Origin: RUG343 sp964486215
GTDB taxonomy: Bacteria; Bacillota_I; Bacilli_A; RF39; UBA660
NCBI GenBank assembly: GCA_964486215.1
Contig: CAZALI010000005.1
Coordinates: 1 to 57,045, forward strand
Direction of reading: 5' to 3'
Length of the DNA stretch: 57,045 nucleotides
Of this stretch, positions 1-8,028 are shown piece by piece. Under the pieces are notes generated by a model. It searched no databases, was not told the DNA's origin, and saw only the letters and a program-made list of their open reading frames with translations. The first letter of the stretch is position 1. Each line of letters starts with the position of its first letter. Made by a program: the position numbers and the translations under genes.

Positions 1-8
1 GGAGCACA

Positions 9-620
9 TTGTTGTATGAAGTATTGACAGAGACTACAAGAAATTGGGTTAAGGAGCATATGAATGATAAGATAAATATTGATGGTAAAGAATGGTTAGT
101 TAGAGATTATATATCTTCTAGGTCAAGTGATTTTCTTATTGATAGAGTGAAGTCTTTTTCACGAAATACTGTTGATTATTTTAATTCAGAAGAATTTAAG
201 AAGAGTTTGGTTACTAATGTTGGTTTTGCTGTTCCTGGAATACTTGATAGACTATATTTAGGAAATGATCATAATAAGCCATATCCCCATTTTAAAGTTC
301 AGGTTGGCTCTAATGAATATCATTTAATAAAAGACGATATAGAAAAAGCTGTTATATCTATTACACCTGATATTTTGAGAAATGATCCTAATTTTTCTGA
401 TACTATTAAAGATAAAATAAAATCACAGCAAGAGAGATTTTTTATTGATCGAGATAATTTCTGTTTTGATATAAATACTAGAAAAGAAATACAAGAGTAC
501 ATTAATTCAAAGTCACAAGTTGACAATAATAATTTTAATCATGATTTGCATAAAATGTTTAAAGATAATATTGAAAATGAAAATGTCATTGAAGAAGTAA
601 ACACTTTGAAAAAAAAATAA
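9..620 (+). CDS. hypothetical protein, possibly 5'-truncated by the window edge
   Basis: I do not recognise this 203-residue soluble, charged protein; no signal peptide or membrane segment is visible. The frame is open to the first base, so the gene may start outside the window. Alternatively it starts at TTG 9 or TTG 12: a GGAG at 1-4 would fit the TTG at 12 best. It is rich in Lys, Asn and Asp and ends with a Lys-rich tail whose codons form the left arm of the terminator at 600-643. It is the last gene of its transcript, since ssrA downstream has its own promoter. Confidence 0.6.
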   Translation: MLYEVLTETTRNWVKEHMNDKINIDGKEWLVRDYISSRSSDFLIDRVKSFSRNTVDYFNSEEFKKSLVTNVGFAVPGILDRLYLGNDHNKPYPHFKVQVGSNEYHLIKDDIEKAVISITPDILRNDPNFSDTIKDKIKSQQERFFIDRDNFCFDINTRKEIQEYINSKSQVDNNNFNHDLHKMFKDNIENENVIEEVNTLKKK

Positions 621-643
621 TTAATTTTTCAAAGTGTTTTTAT
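600..643 (+). terminator. Rho-independent terminator overlapping the stop of the first gene
   Basis: A 14-bp A/T-rich stem (600-613 with 625-638) is followed by T residues. The stop codon at 618-620 lies in the loop. Confidence 0.75.
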
Positions 644-684
644 AAAAGGTTTTGTGTTTCTCTGATTTAAGATGTATTATAAAA

Positions 685-713
685 TTTACTTTTTTTAAAT
701 ATTATGGTATAAT
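685..713 (+). promoter_or_regulatory. ssrA promoter
   Basis: TTTACT (685-690), 17-bp spacer, TATAAT (708-713) with an upstream TG making an extended -10. It ends 11 bases before the first tmRNA base. Confidence 0.75.
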
Positions 714-723
714 TTATCTACTT

Positions 724-1088
724 GGGGATGATATGGTTTCGACGGGAGTATTAGAGCATAGATGGCAAGTCGGAGGAACACGTCAAGAACACAAGCAATA
801 AATGCTGAAAAAAATAACAATGCATATAGCATGGCTACTAGCTATGCTTTCGCCTAATTAATTAACGGCAGTGCACTCAACTCTATTTTTATCTACGGAA
901 TAGTTTTGGGTTCGATTTAGTAGATTATAGTTATTGTTTGTCTAGGCAGTAATCGAATATTAAGACTAGTATATTTATTAGGTCGTTAACTACTTGTTAA
1001 ATATATGAATATAATTAGTTAACTAAACTTGTAGATGTTTATGTAGCTATATTTTCGGACAGGAGTTCGATCCTCCTCATCTCCACCA
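724..1088 (+). ncRNA. ssrA: transfer-messenger RNA (tmRNA)
   Basis: Rescues stalled ribosomes with SmpB: it acts first as alanyl-tRNA, then as mRNA for a degradation tag. The 5' end GGGGATGA pairs with TCATCTCC just before the 3' ACCA, and the T-arm TTCGATC is present. The best resume codon is GCT at 804. The tag reads AEKNNNAYSMATSYAFA and stops with TAA at 855-857. The resume position is by analogy with mycoplasmal tmRNAs, where a similar A-rich context precedes GCT. CCA is encoded. smpB is not in this window; rnr lies about 11 kb downstream. Confidence 0.95.
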
Positions 1089-1102
1089 TAATATATAAAT
1101 TT

Positions 1103-1131
1103 GAAGATAATAAATATTATCTTCTTTTTTT
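1103..1131 (+). terminator. ssrA terminator
   Basis: 10-bp perfect stem (1103-1112 with 1115-1124; the effective loop must be larger than the 2-nt gap) followed by seven T. Confidence 0.85.
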
Positions 1132-1154
1132 ATGTAAATGGAACTATACCAAGA

Positions 1155-1184
1155 TTTTGTTATATAAGGAAAATGAGTTATAAT
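1155..1184 (+). promoter_or_regulatory. probable promoter
   Basis: TTTTGT (1155-1160), 18-bp spacer, TATAAT (1179-1184), 23 bases before the start codon of the next gene. The -35 is weak. Confidence 0.45.
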
Positions 1185-1207
1185 TAATATAGTAATGGTA
1201 GGTTTTT

Positions 1208-2452
1208 ATGGATAATGAATTAAAAGAGAGTAGAGATTTTAGACAAGTTATTAAGCTTTTTAATATTGAATTAAAAAGTAAAGGAATATATGATTGTGAG
1301 TATTTACTAATAAATAATTCTATTGAAGAAGTTTTTCATGTTTTAGAGGATAATTGTGAATGCTATTCTTTAGTAAAAGATGAAAGGTATAGTAATGACA
1401 TAACTTTTTCATCAGTGCTAGAAACTTATTTTGAAAAAGTTAAAGAGTATTATCAAACAATAATGATTAAAGAAGGTAGTACTGATACTATCGCAGATAG
1501 ATACTTTAGAAAAATAACTGAACCTGTTAAGAAAGATGGAGAGTTTATTATATATGATAAAAGTAATATAGAACTTTCTGGTACAGATGTATTAAAAACA
1601 ATGGAATTAATGAGGGAAGCAATTATTGCATATTATAAAGTGTACGATAATAAAGAGTTAATAGCAGAACTTACTACTACTGATCCGGAAATTAATGATG
1701 AAATAGTCTTTAGAATTAAGGAAGAACAATTACTACATTTATTAGGAGTTAGTATTAAACAATTGAATAGTAATCCAGAATTTGCACGATTAACAGGAAA
1801 GTCAAATATGAGATGGGATGAAGTTTTAGATTGGATAATGAAAGATATAGATGGAAATAATGATTTGGCTCAATATCAAGATGATTGGTTAAAAAGAATT
1901 AAAAATTCAAATGGAAAAAATGTTGTTAGTCACCAATATAGACCTGACATTAATAGTCAATTATTAAACTTTGGAAAGATAAGATCTAAATCTCAAACGT
2001 TTTTAAAATATGGACCAATGGAAGCTGTATCTATGGTAGCTAAACTTAAAGATGGAAAAACTCTATCTAAATATTCAAAAAGCAATATGGCAATGATATC
2101 AAGAGCGGAAAGTTTTAGAAAATATCCTTGGGCATACTTTGGTCAAGTGCAAGGACGTAATGGTAATTATATGGAAACACTACAAATAGACACAAGTGAC
2201 AATAAAAAAGAATTATTTATGGGCTCAAAACCTGCTATTGTAAAAAGTGTTCAACCTGTAAGCGATGATGGTAGTGATGGTAGTGGAACAGGAACTATGC
2301 CTGCTATATTTAGTGAAGAGGAACAAATGGATTTATTTATACAAGCATATGAGGAATTCAGTGATGTAATGGATTTTACAAACTTAATAGAGTATTTTAA
2401 TAATTTAAATGATTCATTAAATAAGAGTAGAACAAAAAGAACATCAAAATAA
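1208..2452 (+). CDS. hypothetical protein
   Basis: A 414-residue soluble protein I do not recognise with confidence. It has a long helical, acidic N-terminal half (to about residue 165). A denser central region (about 170-345) contains HLLGV and a Lys/Ser/Tyr-rich stretch with many aromatic residues. A Gly/Ser/Asp linker sits near residue 355, followed by an acidic helical C-terminus with a basic tail. The central part faintly recalls the PBECR-type nuclease folds, but no catalytic set can be assigned. It has its own promoter and terminator. The ribosome site is weak (GGTAGG, 1198-1203). Confidence 0.7.
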   Translation: MDNELKESRDFRQVIKLFNIELKSKGIYDCEYLLINNSIEEVFHVLEDNCECYSLVKDERYSNDITFSSVLETYFEKVKEYYQTIMIKEGSTDTIADRYFRKITEPVKKDGEFIIYDKSNIELSGTDVLKTMELMREAIIAYYKVYDNKELIAELTTTDPEINDEIVFRIKEEQLLHLLGVSIKQLNSNPEFARLTGKSNMRWDEVLDWIMKDIDGNNDLAQYQDDWLKRIKNSNGKNVVSHQYRPDINSQLLNFGKIRSKSQTFLKYGPMEAVSMVAKLKDGKTLSKYSKSNMAMISRAESFRKYPWAYFGQVQGRNGNYMETLQIDTSDNKKELFMGSKPAIVKSVQPVSDDGSDGSGTGTMPAIFSEEEQMDLFIQAYEEFSDVMDFTNLIEYFNNLNDSLNKSRTKRTSK

Positions 2453-2453
2453 A

Positions 2454-2480
2454 AGTAGTCTATGTTGACTATCTTTTTTT
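2454..2480 (+). terminator. Rho-independent terminator
   Basis: Short stem GTAGTC/GACTAT (2455-2460 with 2467-2472) followed by seven T, directly after the stop codon. Confidence 0.7.
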
Positions 2481-2513
2481 ATTATTATTTGGTAATATAT
2501 ACGTGGTGAGTTT

Positions 2514-3248
2514 ATGAAAGTTATGTCATTTAATTTAAGACATTCTATTATTCAGAGTATTACAGGTTATTGGTTCTTTAGATATAGAAATATAGTTAAA
2601 TATCTAAAGAAAGATACATATGATTTTATTGGTACTCAAGAAGTAACTAGGTTTAGTAAGATATACTTAAGAAAAAAGATGACTAATTATAATATTATTG
2701 GCGAGGGTAGAAAGAGTAGAATACTTAGTAATGAATATAATGTAATACTTGTGAATAAGAAGTATAAAATTTCTAGATATAAGACTTATTCTTTATCTAA
2801 TGATATAGAAGTTCTTGGTACTAAACTACCTGGTTATAATTTTCCTAGGATTTGTACTATAGTTCATTGTAGTGATAATAAGAATAAATATATGCTTGTT
2901 AATACTCATATTGATAATTCTAGTACTTATAATAAGAAGAAAATGTTGGATATACTTAATGTTTTATTAAAACTGGAACATAGAAAAGATGAATTGATTA
3001 TTCTTACTGGTGATTTTAATATGAGTATGAATAAAAGAATAGAAGAATTTATTGGTGAAAATAAATTAAAAAATATATTTGATAATGATGATAAAGGAAG
3101 TTTTGTTAAGAATAAAGATATGAGAAGAATAGATCATATTCTTGTTAGTAAGAAGTTTAAAATTAAGAAAGCTTATATAGATTATGCTTGCAATGAAAAG
3201 AAATGTATTAGCGATCATTATGCTTTAATAGGAGAAATATGTTTATAG
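2514..3248 (+). CDS. endonuclease/exonuclease/phosphatase (EEP) family hydrolase
   Basis: A 244-residue cytoplasmic metal-dependent phosphoesterase of the DNase I-like fold. The family motifs are in order: FNLR (Asn7), GTQE (Glu43), GDFN (Asp167, Asn169), RIDHI (Asp207) and SDH (Asp234, His235). These are the metal-binding and catalytic residues of the fold, so the protein should be active. The substrate cannot be told, since the family covers nucleases, sphingomyelinases and inositol phosphatases. No signal peptide is seen. It is unusually basic, with many Lys/Arg, which would suit a nucleic-acid substrate. A GTGGTGAG ribosome site precedes ATG 2514. Confidence 0.85.
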   Translation: MKVMSFNLRHSIIQSITGYWFFRYRNIVKYLKKDTYDFIGTQEVTRFSKIYLRKKMTNYNIIGEGRKSRILSNEYNVILVNKKYKISRYKTYSLSNDIEVLGTKLPGYNFPRICTIVHCSDNKNKYMLVNTHIDNSSTYNKKKMLDILNVLLKLEHRKDELIILTGDFNMSMNKRIEEFIGENKLKNIFDNDDKGSFVKNKDMRRIDHILVSKKFKIKKAYIDYACNEKKCISDHYALIGEICL

Positions 3249-3264
3249 TATTTCTTTTCTTTTG

Positions 3265-3292
3265 TTTACTTTTATTTTTTATTTGATATAAT
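3265..3292 (+). promoter_or_regulatory. promoter of the arginine deiminase operon
   Basis: TTTACT (3265-3270), 16-bp spacer, TATAAT (3287-3292) preceded by TGA (extended -10). No clear ArgR-type operator was recognised. Confidence 0.65.
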
Positions 3293-3327
3293 TAAATTAA
3301 GATAGAAGAATAGGAAGGAAGGTAATA

Positions 3328-4581
3328 ATGAGTAAAAGTAATATTCATGTAACTAGCGAGATAGGAACTTTAAGGAAAGTATTATTACATAGACCAGGTA
3401 ATGAACTTTTAAATTTGACACCAGATACTTTGGGAGATCTATTATTTGATGATATTCCATATTTACCTGATGCTCAAAAGGAACATGATGCTTTTGCACA
3501 AGCTTTAAGAGATCATGGCGTAGAAGTATTATACTTAGAAGACTTGGTTGCTGAAGCTATTAGTGTTAATAAGAATGTTCGTGAAAAGTTCATTAAGCAA
3601 TTTATGGCTGAGGCTGGTATTAATACTATTAAGTATCAGAAATTAGTTTATGATTTTCTTGATAAGATAAAAGATCCTAAGGAACTAGTTTTACAAACTA
3701 TGGCAGGAATACAGGTCGGAGATATTCCTAAGAATAAACGTGAAGTTGAAAAAACTTTAGTTGATTTAATTGATACTCCTGATAAGTTTATTGCTGCACC
3801 AATGCCAAATTTATATTTTACTAGAGATAATTTTGACAATGTTGGTGAAGGCACTAATTTAAATCATATGTATTCAGTGACTCGTAATAGAGAATGTATT
3901 TATGGTGAGTATATTTTTAAATATCATCCTAAATATAAGAATACATCTCTATATTATAATCGTAGTTATAACTGGCATACTGAAGGTGGAGATGTCTTGA
4001 ATATCAATGAGACTACTGTAGCGGTTGGTATTAGTCAAAGAACTGAGGCAGCTGCAATCGATCAGATGGCAAAGAATTTCTTTAAAGATCCTGATTGTAA
4101 GATAAAGACAGTATTAGCATTTAATATTCCTGAATCTCGTGCATTTATGCATTTAGATACAGTATTTACACAGATTGATAAATATACATTTACTTATCAT
4201 CCTGGAATAATGGGTACTTTGCAGGTATTTGAAATAACTGAAGGATTTGATCCTGATACTTTTGAAGATTTAAATGTTAAAGAAATAAATGCTCCTCTTG
4301 ATGAAGTTTTAGAAAAATACTTAGGACATAAAGTAAAATTAATTCCTTGTGCTGGAGGAGACAAAGTAGCTAGTGAGAGAGAGCAATGGAATGATGGTTC
4401 TAATACTTTGTGTATTGCTCCTGGAGTTGTAGTTGTATACGACAGAAACAATGTTACAAATGAAGTACTTAAAAAAGAAGGAATTGAAGTTGTTGAAATT
4501 CATGGAGCTGAGTTATCTCGTGGACGTGGAGGTCCTAGGTGTATGAGTATGCCATTTGTGAGGGATGATGTTGAATGGTAG
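3328..4581 (+). CDS. arcA: arginine deiminase
   Basis: Hydrolyses L-arginine to citrulline and ammonia, the first step of the arginine deiminase pathway. The 417-residue length fits the family. FTRD, NHMYS, WHTEGGDVL, the MHLD His region and the C-terminal GPRCMSMP with nucleophile Cys405 are all present. The usual FTRDPF reads FTRDNF here, a mild deviation. A strong ribosome site (GGAAGGAAGG) precedes ATG 3328. The 3' end overlaps arcB by 7 bases, so the two are translationally coupled. Function is secure from motifs and operon context. Confidence 0.97.
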   Translation: MSKSNIHVTSEIGTLRKVLLHRPGNELLNLTPDTLGDLLFDDIPYLPDAQKEHDAFAQALRDHGVEVLYLEDLVAEAISVNKNVREKFIKQFMAEAGINTIKYQKLVYDFLDKIKDPKELVLQTMAGIQVGDIPKNKREVEKTLVDLIDTPDKFIAAPMPNLYFTRDNFDNVGEGTNLNHMYSVTRNRECIYGEYIFKYHPKYKNTSLYYNRSYNWHTEGGDVLNINETTVAVGISQRTEAAAIDQMAKNFFKDPDCKIKTVLAFNIPESRAFMHLDTVFTQIDKYTFTYHPGIMGTLQVFEITEGFDPDTFEDLNVKEINAPLDEVLEKYLGHKVKLIPCAGGDKVASEREQWNDGSNTLCIAPGVVVVYDRNNVTNEVLKKEGIEVVEIHGAELSRGRGGPRCMSMPFVRDDVEW

Positions 4582-5567
4582 ATTTAAGAGGAAAAGATTT
4601 CTTAAAGTTACTAGATTTTACTCCTGAAGAGATTAGATATTTAATTGATAGAGCTAAGACATTAAAGAAACAAAAGCATAATAATGAACCTCATGCTTAT
4701 TTAAAAGGAAAACAAGTAGCGCTTATTTTTGAAAAAGATTCTACAAGAACAAGATGTTCATTTGAAGTAGCTGCGCATGACTTAGGTATGACTTGTACAT
4801 ATCTTGGTCCTACTGGTTCACAGTTAGGCAAGAAAGAGACTATTCAAGATACAGCTAGGGTACTTGCTTCAATGTATGATGGAATTGAGTATCGTGGGTT
4901 TGATCAAACAATAGTAGAAGACTTAGCTAAGTATTCTAAGGTTCCAGTATGGAATGGTCTTACTACAGAATTTCATCCTACACAAATGCTTGCGGATATT
5001 ATGACTGTTGAAGAAGAGTTGGGTGATTCTAAAGGTAAAAAGCTTGTTTTCTTAGGAGATGCTAGAAATAATGTTGGTAATTCTTTAATGGTTGTTTGTT
5101 CTAAACTAGGAATGCATTTTGTATGTTGTGCTCCTAAAGAGTTATTTCCAAATGAAGAATTAGTTGATACATGTAAGAAAATATGTGAAGAGACAGGCGG
5201 ATCTGTAACACTATGTGAAGATGTGATGGAAGGAACTAAAGATGCTGATGTTCTTTATACAGATGTATGGCTATCTATGGGTGAAGATCAAAGTATGTGG
5301 GAAGAGAGAATTAAATTACTTTCTCCATACAGAGTCAACATGGATGTAGTTAGAAATGCTAAAGATAGTGTCATATTTTTACATTGTTTACCATCTTTCC
5401 ATAATACTAATACTACTATTGGAAAAGATGTTTATGATAAGTTTGGCATAGAAGAGATGGAAGTGACTGATGAAGTATTTGAATCTAGTCATTCTAAAGT
5501 ATTTGAGGAAGCTGAAAACAGGATGCATACTATTAAAGCAGTTATGCTCGAGACTTTAAAGCAATGA
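4575..5567 (+). CDS. arcB: ornithine carbamoyltransferase (catabolic)
   Basis: Converts citrulline and phosphate to ornithine and carbamoyl phosphate in the deiminase pathway. The carbamoyl-phosphate motif STRTR is at residues 56-60; FHPTQ, a FLGDARNN nucleotide-like loop and HCLP (Cys271) for ornithine binding follow. The 330-residue length is typical. Being between arcA and arcC points to the catabolic enzyme rather than the biosynthetic ArgF, though sequence alone cannot exclude both roles. The start codon lies inside the end of arcA and the stop overlaps the arcC start by 4 bases. Confidence 0.96.
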   Translation: MVDLRGKDFLKLLDFTPEEIRYLIDRAKTLKKQKHNNEPHAYLKGKQVALIFEKDSTRTRCSFEVAAHDLGMTCTYLGPTGSQLGKKETIQDTARVLASMYDGIEYRGFDQTIVEDLAKYSKVPVWNGLTTEFHPTQMLADIMTVEEELGDSKGKKLVFLGDARNNVGNSLMVVCSKLGMHFVCCAPKELFPNEELVDTCKKICEETGGSVTLCEDVMEGTKDADVLYTDVWLSMGEDQSMWEERIKLLSPYRVNMDVVRNAKDSVIFLHCLPSFHNTNTTIGKDVYDKFGIEEMEVTDEVFESSHSKVFEEAENRMHTIKAVMLETLKQ

Positions 5568-6502
5568 GTAAAGTTGTAATAGCTTTGGGTGGTAATGCAC
5601 TTGGCGCTACTCCTACAGAACAATTATTTATTGTTAGAAAAACGGCCAAACGAATTGTTGATTTAGTAGAGATGGGTCACGATATCATAATATCTCATGG
5701 TAATGGGCCACAAGTAGGTGTTATATATAATGCTATGACATTATATGGTAAAGTTAAAAATACTGAAGTTTTTCCATTTGCTGAATGTGGTGCTATGAGC
5801 CAAGGATATATTGGATATCAGTTGCAGCAAGCTATTCATTCTGAATTTAGGAAACGCGGAATGCGTAAGAAGATAGCTACTATTGTTACACAAGTAGAAG
5901 TTGATCCAAAAGATGAAGCATTTAAAAATCCTACTAAACCAATTGGAGAATTTGTAACAAAGAAAGAGGCAATCAAGTTAGCTCGTGAAAATAATTGCGT
6001 ATACAAGGAAGATGCTGGTAGAGGTTATAGAAGAGTTATTGCTTCTCCTAAACCAAAGAGTATAATAGAAATTAATACCATTAAGCAATTAGTTGATAAT
6101 AACAATGTCGTTATTGTCTGTGGTGGTGGAGGTATTCCTGTTATACCTATTAGAAATGGTTATAAAGGAGTAGATGCAGTAATTGATAAAGATAGAACTA
6201 GTTCTCTTCTAGCTAGAAAACTTGATGCTGATAAGTTACTAATTCTAACAACAGTAGAAAAAGTAAGAATTAATTTTAAACAAAAAGATGAAAAAACTCT
6301 AGATTCTATGAGTCTAGATGAAGCAAAACATTATATTGAAAATAATGAGTTTGCTGCTGGAAGTATGCTTCCTAAAGTAGAAGCATGTATGGAATTTGTT
6401 TCTCGTACTAAAGGCAAACAAGCAATTATTACTTCTCTTAGTAAAGCTCGTAAAGCCCTTAGTGGAGAGACAGGTACAGTTATTTATAAGGAGGAAAAAT
6501 GA
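5564..6502 (+). CDS. arcC: carbamate kinase
   Basis: Transfers phosphate from carbamoyl phosphate to ADP, the ATP-yielding step of the pathway. This 312-residue amino-acid-kinase fold begins with IALGGNALG; SHGNGPQVG, CGGGGIPV and VIDKD are further family motifs. ATG overlaps the arcB TGA (ATGA), and its own stop overlaps the transporter start in the same way. All three catalytic steps are therefore present in stoichiometrically coupled order. Confidence 0.96.
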   Translation: MSKVVIALGGNALGATPTEQLFIVRKTAKRIVDLVEMGHDIIISHGNGPQVGVIYNAMTLYGKVKNTEVFPFAECGAMSQGYIGYQLQQAIHSEFRKRGMRKKIATIVTQVEVDPKDEAFKNPTKPIGEFVTKKEAIKLARENNCVYKEDAGRGYRRVIASPKPKSIIEINTIKQLVDNNNVVIVCGGGGIPVIPIRNGYKGVDAVIDKDRTSSLLARKLDADKLLILTTVEKVRINFKQKDEKTLDSMSLDEAKHYIENNEFAAGSMLPKVEACMEFVSRTKGKQAIITSLSKARKALSGETGTVIYKEEK

Positions 6503-7956
6503 AACGTAAAAAGACAAATGTTAAATACAGTAAAGAGACACCACTTTCTTTATCTGCATTTACAATAATTTTAATCTTAATATTTATACTTGCTATTATT
6601 ACACACTTTTTACCAACTGCTGAATTTACTAAAGATGTTATCGTTAATGGTAGTGGAGTAAAAGCTGCATCATTATCTACTACATTGATGGCTCCAGTAC
6701 TTGGATTTGCTGATGCTATTGATATATGTTTATTCGTATTAATACTTGGTGCTTTTCTTAAGATTGTTAATAGTACTGATGCAATTGAAGATGGTATTAA
6801 AGTATTAATAAAGAAATTACATGGACATGAATTAGTATTAATACCAATTCTAATGTTCTTATTCTCAATTGGTGGTACTACTTATGGTATGCTTGAAGAA
6901 ACTGTTGGTTTCTATGCATTACTTGCTGCTACTATGGTAGCTGCTGGTATGGATACTATAGTTTCTTCTGCAATAGTTTTATTAGGTGCTGGTAGTGGAG
7001 TTTTAGGTTCTACTATTAACCCATTTGCTGTAGGAGCAGCTGTTTCAGCTTTACCTAAAGATGTTCAAGTAAATCAAGGAACTATTATTGGTTTAGGTGT
7101 TATCTTATGGTTAACATCATTATTAATATCTATATTCTTTGTATTAAGATATGCTAAGAAAGTTAAAGATAAAAAAGGATCTACTTTCTTATCTCTACAA
7201 GAAGTTAAGAATATGGAAGATACTTATAAAGATAAAGATAAAGAACCTGTTGTTGAATTAGAAACAAATCAAAAAGTTACTTTAATTCTATTTGCTTTAA
7301 CTTTTATAATTATGATTATAGGATTTATTCCTTGGGAAGATTTTGGAGTAAATATATTTACTAAGACTGGATGGATTACTGGTGCTCCACTTGGTCAATG
7401 GTACTTTAACGAAGCAACTTTATGGTTCTTAATTATGACTATTGTTATTGGTGTTGTTAATAGATATAGTGAACATGATTTTGTTGAAATGTTTATTGAT
7501 GGTGCTGATGACATGGTAGGAGTTATTTTAGTAATAGCTATAGCTCGTGGAGCTTCTGTATTAATGCAAGCAACTTATTTAGATAACTACATTATTTATA
7601 ATGCTGCTAATGCTTTAGAGAATGTTCCTGCTACAATATTTGCACCACTTAACTATATCTTACATGTTGGATTATCTATCTTAGTACCATCTTCTTCAGG
7701 ACTTGCATCACTTTCTACTCCAATTATGGGCCCACTTGCTCAAAATATTGGTTTATCAGTAGATGCTACTGTTATGGAAATGGTTGCAGCTAATGGTTTA
7801 GTTAACTTATTTACTCCAACTTGTGGAGCAATTATGGGTGGACTTGCTTTAGCTAAAGTAGAATATACTACTTGGTTAAGATGGGTAGGAAAAGTTATTG
7901 CTTTAATTGCTATTACAAATATTGTTATTTTGACTATAGCTATGTTAGTATTATAA
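6499..7956 (+). CDS. YfcC/DcuC-family transporter, probable arginine/ornithine exchanger
   Basis: A polytopic membrane protein of 485 residues with roughly 12 hydrophobic segments and a basic N-terminal tail. The sequence resembles the YfcC branch of the C4-dicarboxylate carrier superfamily, with Gly-rich re-entrant stretches such as GGTTYGMLEE and the SSSGLASLS segment. Streptococcal arc operons also carry a YfcC-type ArcD, so exchange of arginine for ornithine is the best inference here. The specificity is not shown by sequence. ATG overlaps the arcC stop; a GGAGG site lies just upstream. It is the last gene of the operon. Confidence 0.88.
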   Translation: MKRKKTNVKYSKETPLSLSAFTIILILIFILAIITHFLPTAEFTKDVIVNGSGVKAASLSTTLMAPVLGFADAIDICLFVLILGAFLKIVNSTDAIEDGIKVLIKKLHGHELVLIPILMFLFSIGGTTYGMLEETVGFYALLAATMVAAGMDTIVSSAIVLLGAGSGVLGSTINPFAVGAAVSALPKDVQVNQGTIIGLGVILWLTSLLISIFFVLRYAKKVKDKKGSTFLSLQEVKNMEDTYKDKDKEPVVELETNQKVTLILFALTFIIMIIGFIPWEDFGVNIFTKTGWITGAPLGQWYFNEATLWFLIMTIVIGVVNRYSEHDFVEMFIDGADDMVGVILVIAIARGASVLMQATYLDNYIIYNAANALENVPATIFAPLNYILHVGLSILVPSSSGLASLSTPIMGPLAQNIGLSVDATVMEMVAANGLVNLFTPTCGAIMGGLALAKVEYTTWLRWVGKVIALIAITNIVILTIAMLVL

Positions 7957-7960
7957 TTGT

Positions 7961-7992
7961 AAAAAGAGAAGATTTATCTTCTCTTTTTTTTT
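7961..7992 (+). terminator. terminator of the arc operon
   Basis: Stem AAAAAGAGAAGAT (7961-7973) pairs with ATCTTCTCTTTTT (7976-7988) and runs into Ts; the innermost pairs probably open to form the loop. Confidence 0.9.
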
Positions 7993-7996
7993 ATTG

Positions 7997-8005
7997 TGTT
8001 ATAAT
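7997..8005 (+). promoter_or_regulatory. extended -10 promoter
   Basis: TGTTATAAT immediately after the arc terminator and 24 bases before the next start; no good -35. Confidence 0.55.
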
Positions 8006-8028
8006 TATATAGTAGGATGTGAAAATGT

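Noticed and set aside
320..526. Open frame on the minus strand inside the first gene
   Set aside because: It is antisense to a longer plausible frame, with no ribosome site and no credible protein pattern; the same holds for similar antisense frames throughout (for example 3648-3854, 4197-4451, 10450-10737, 33042-33362, 54242-54463).
5565..5567. Possible Mycoplasma-type code (TGA as Trp), prompted by the YAFA tmRNA tag and low GC
   Set aside because: TGA ends arcB here and also arcC, engB and the adhesin at sensible places, and Trp codons are TGG, so code 11 holds.
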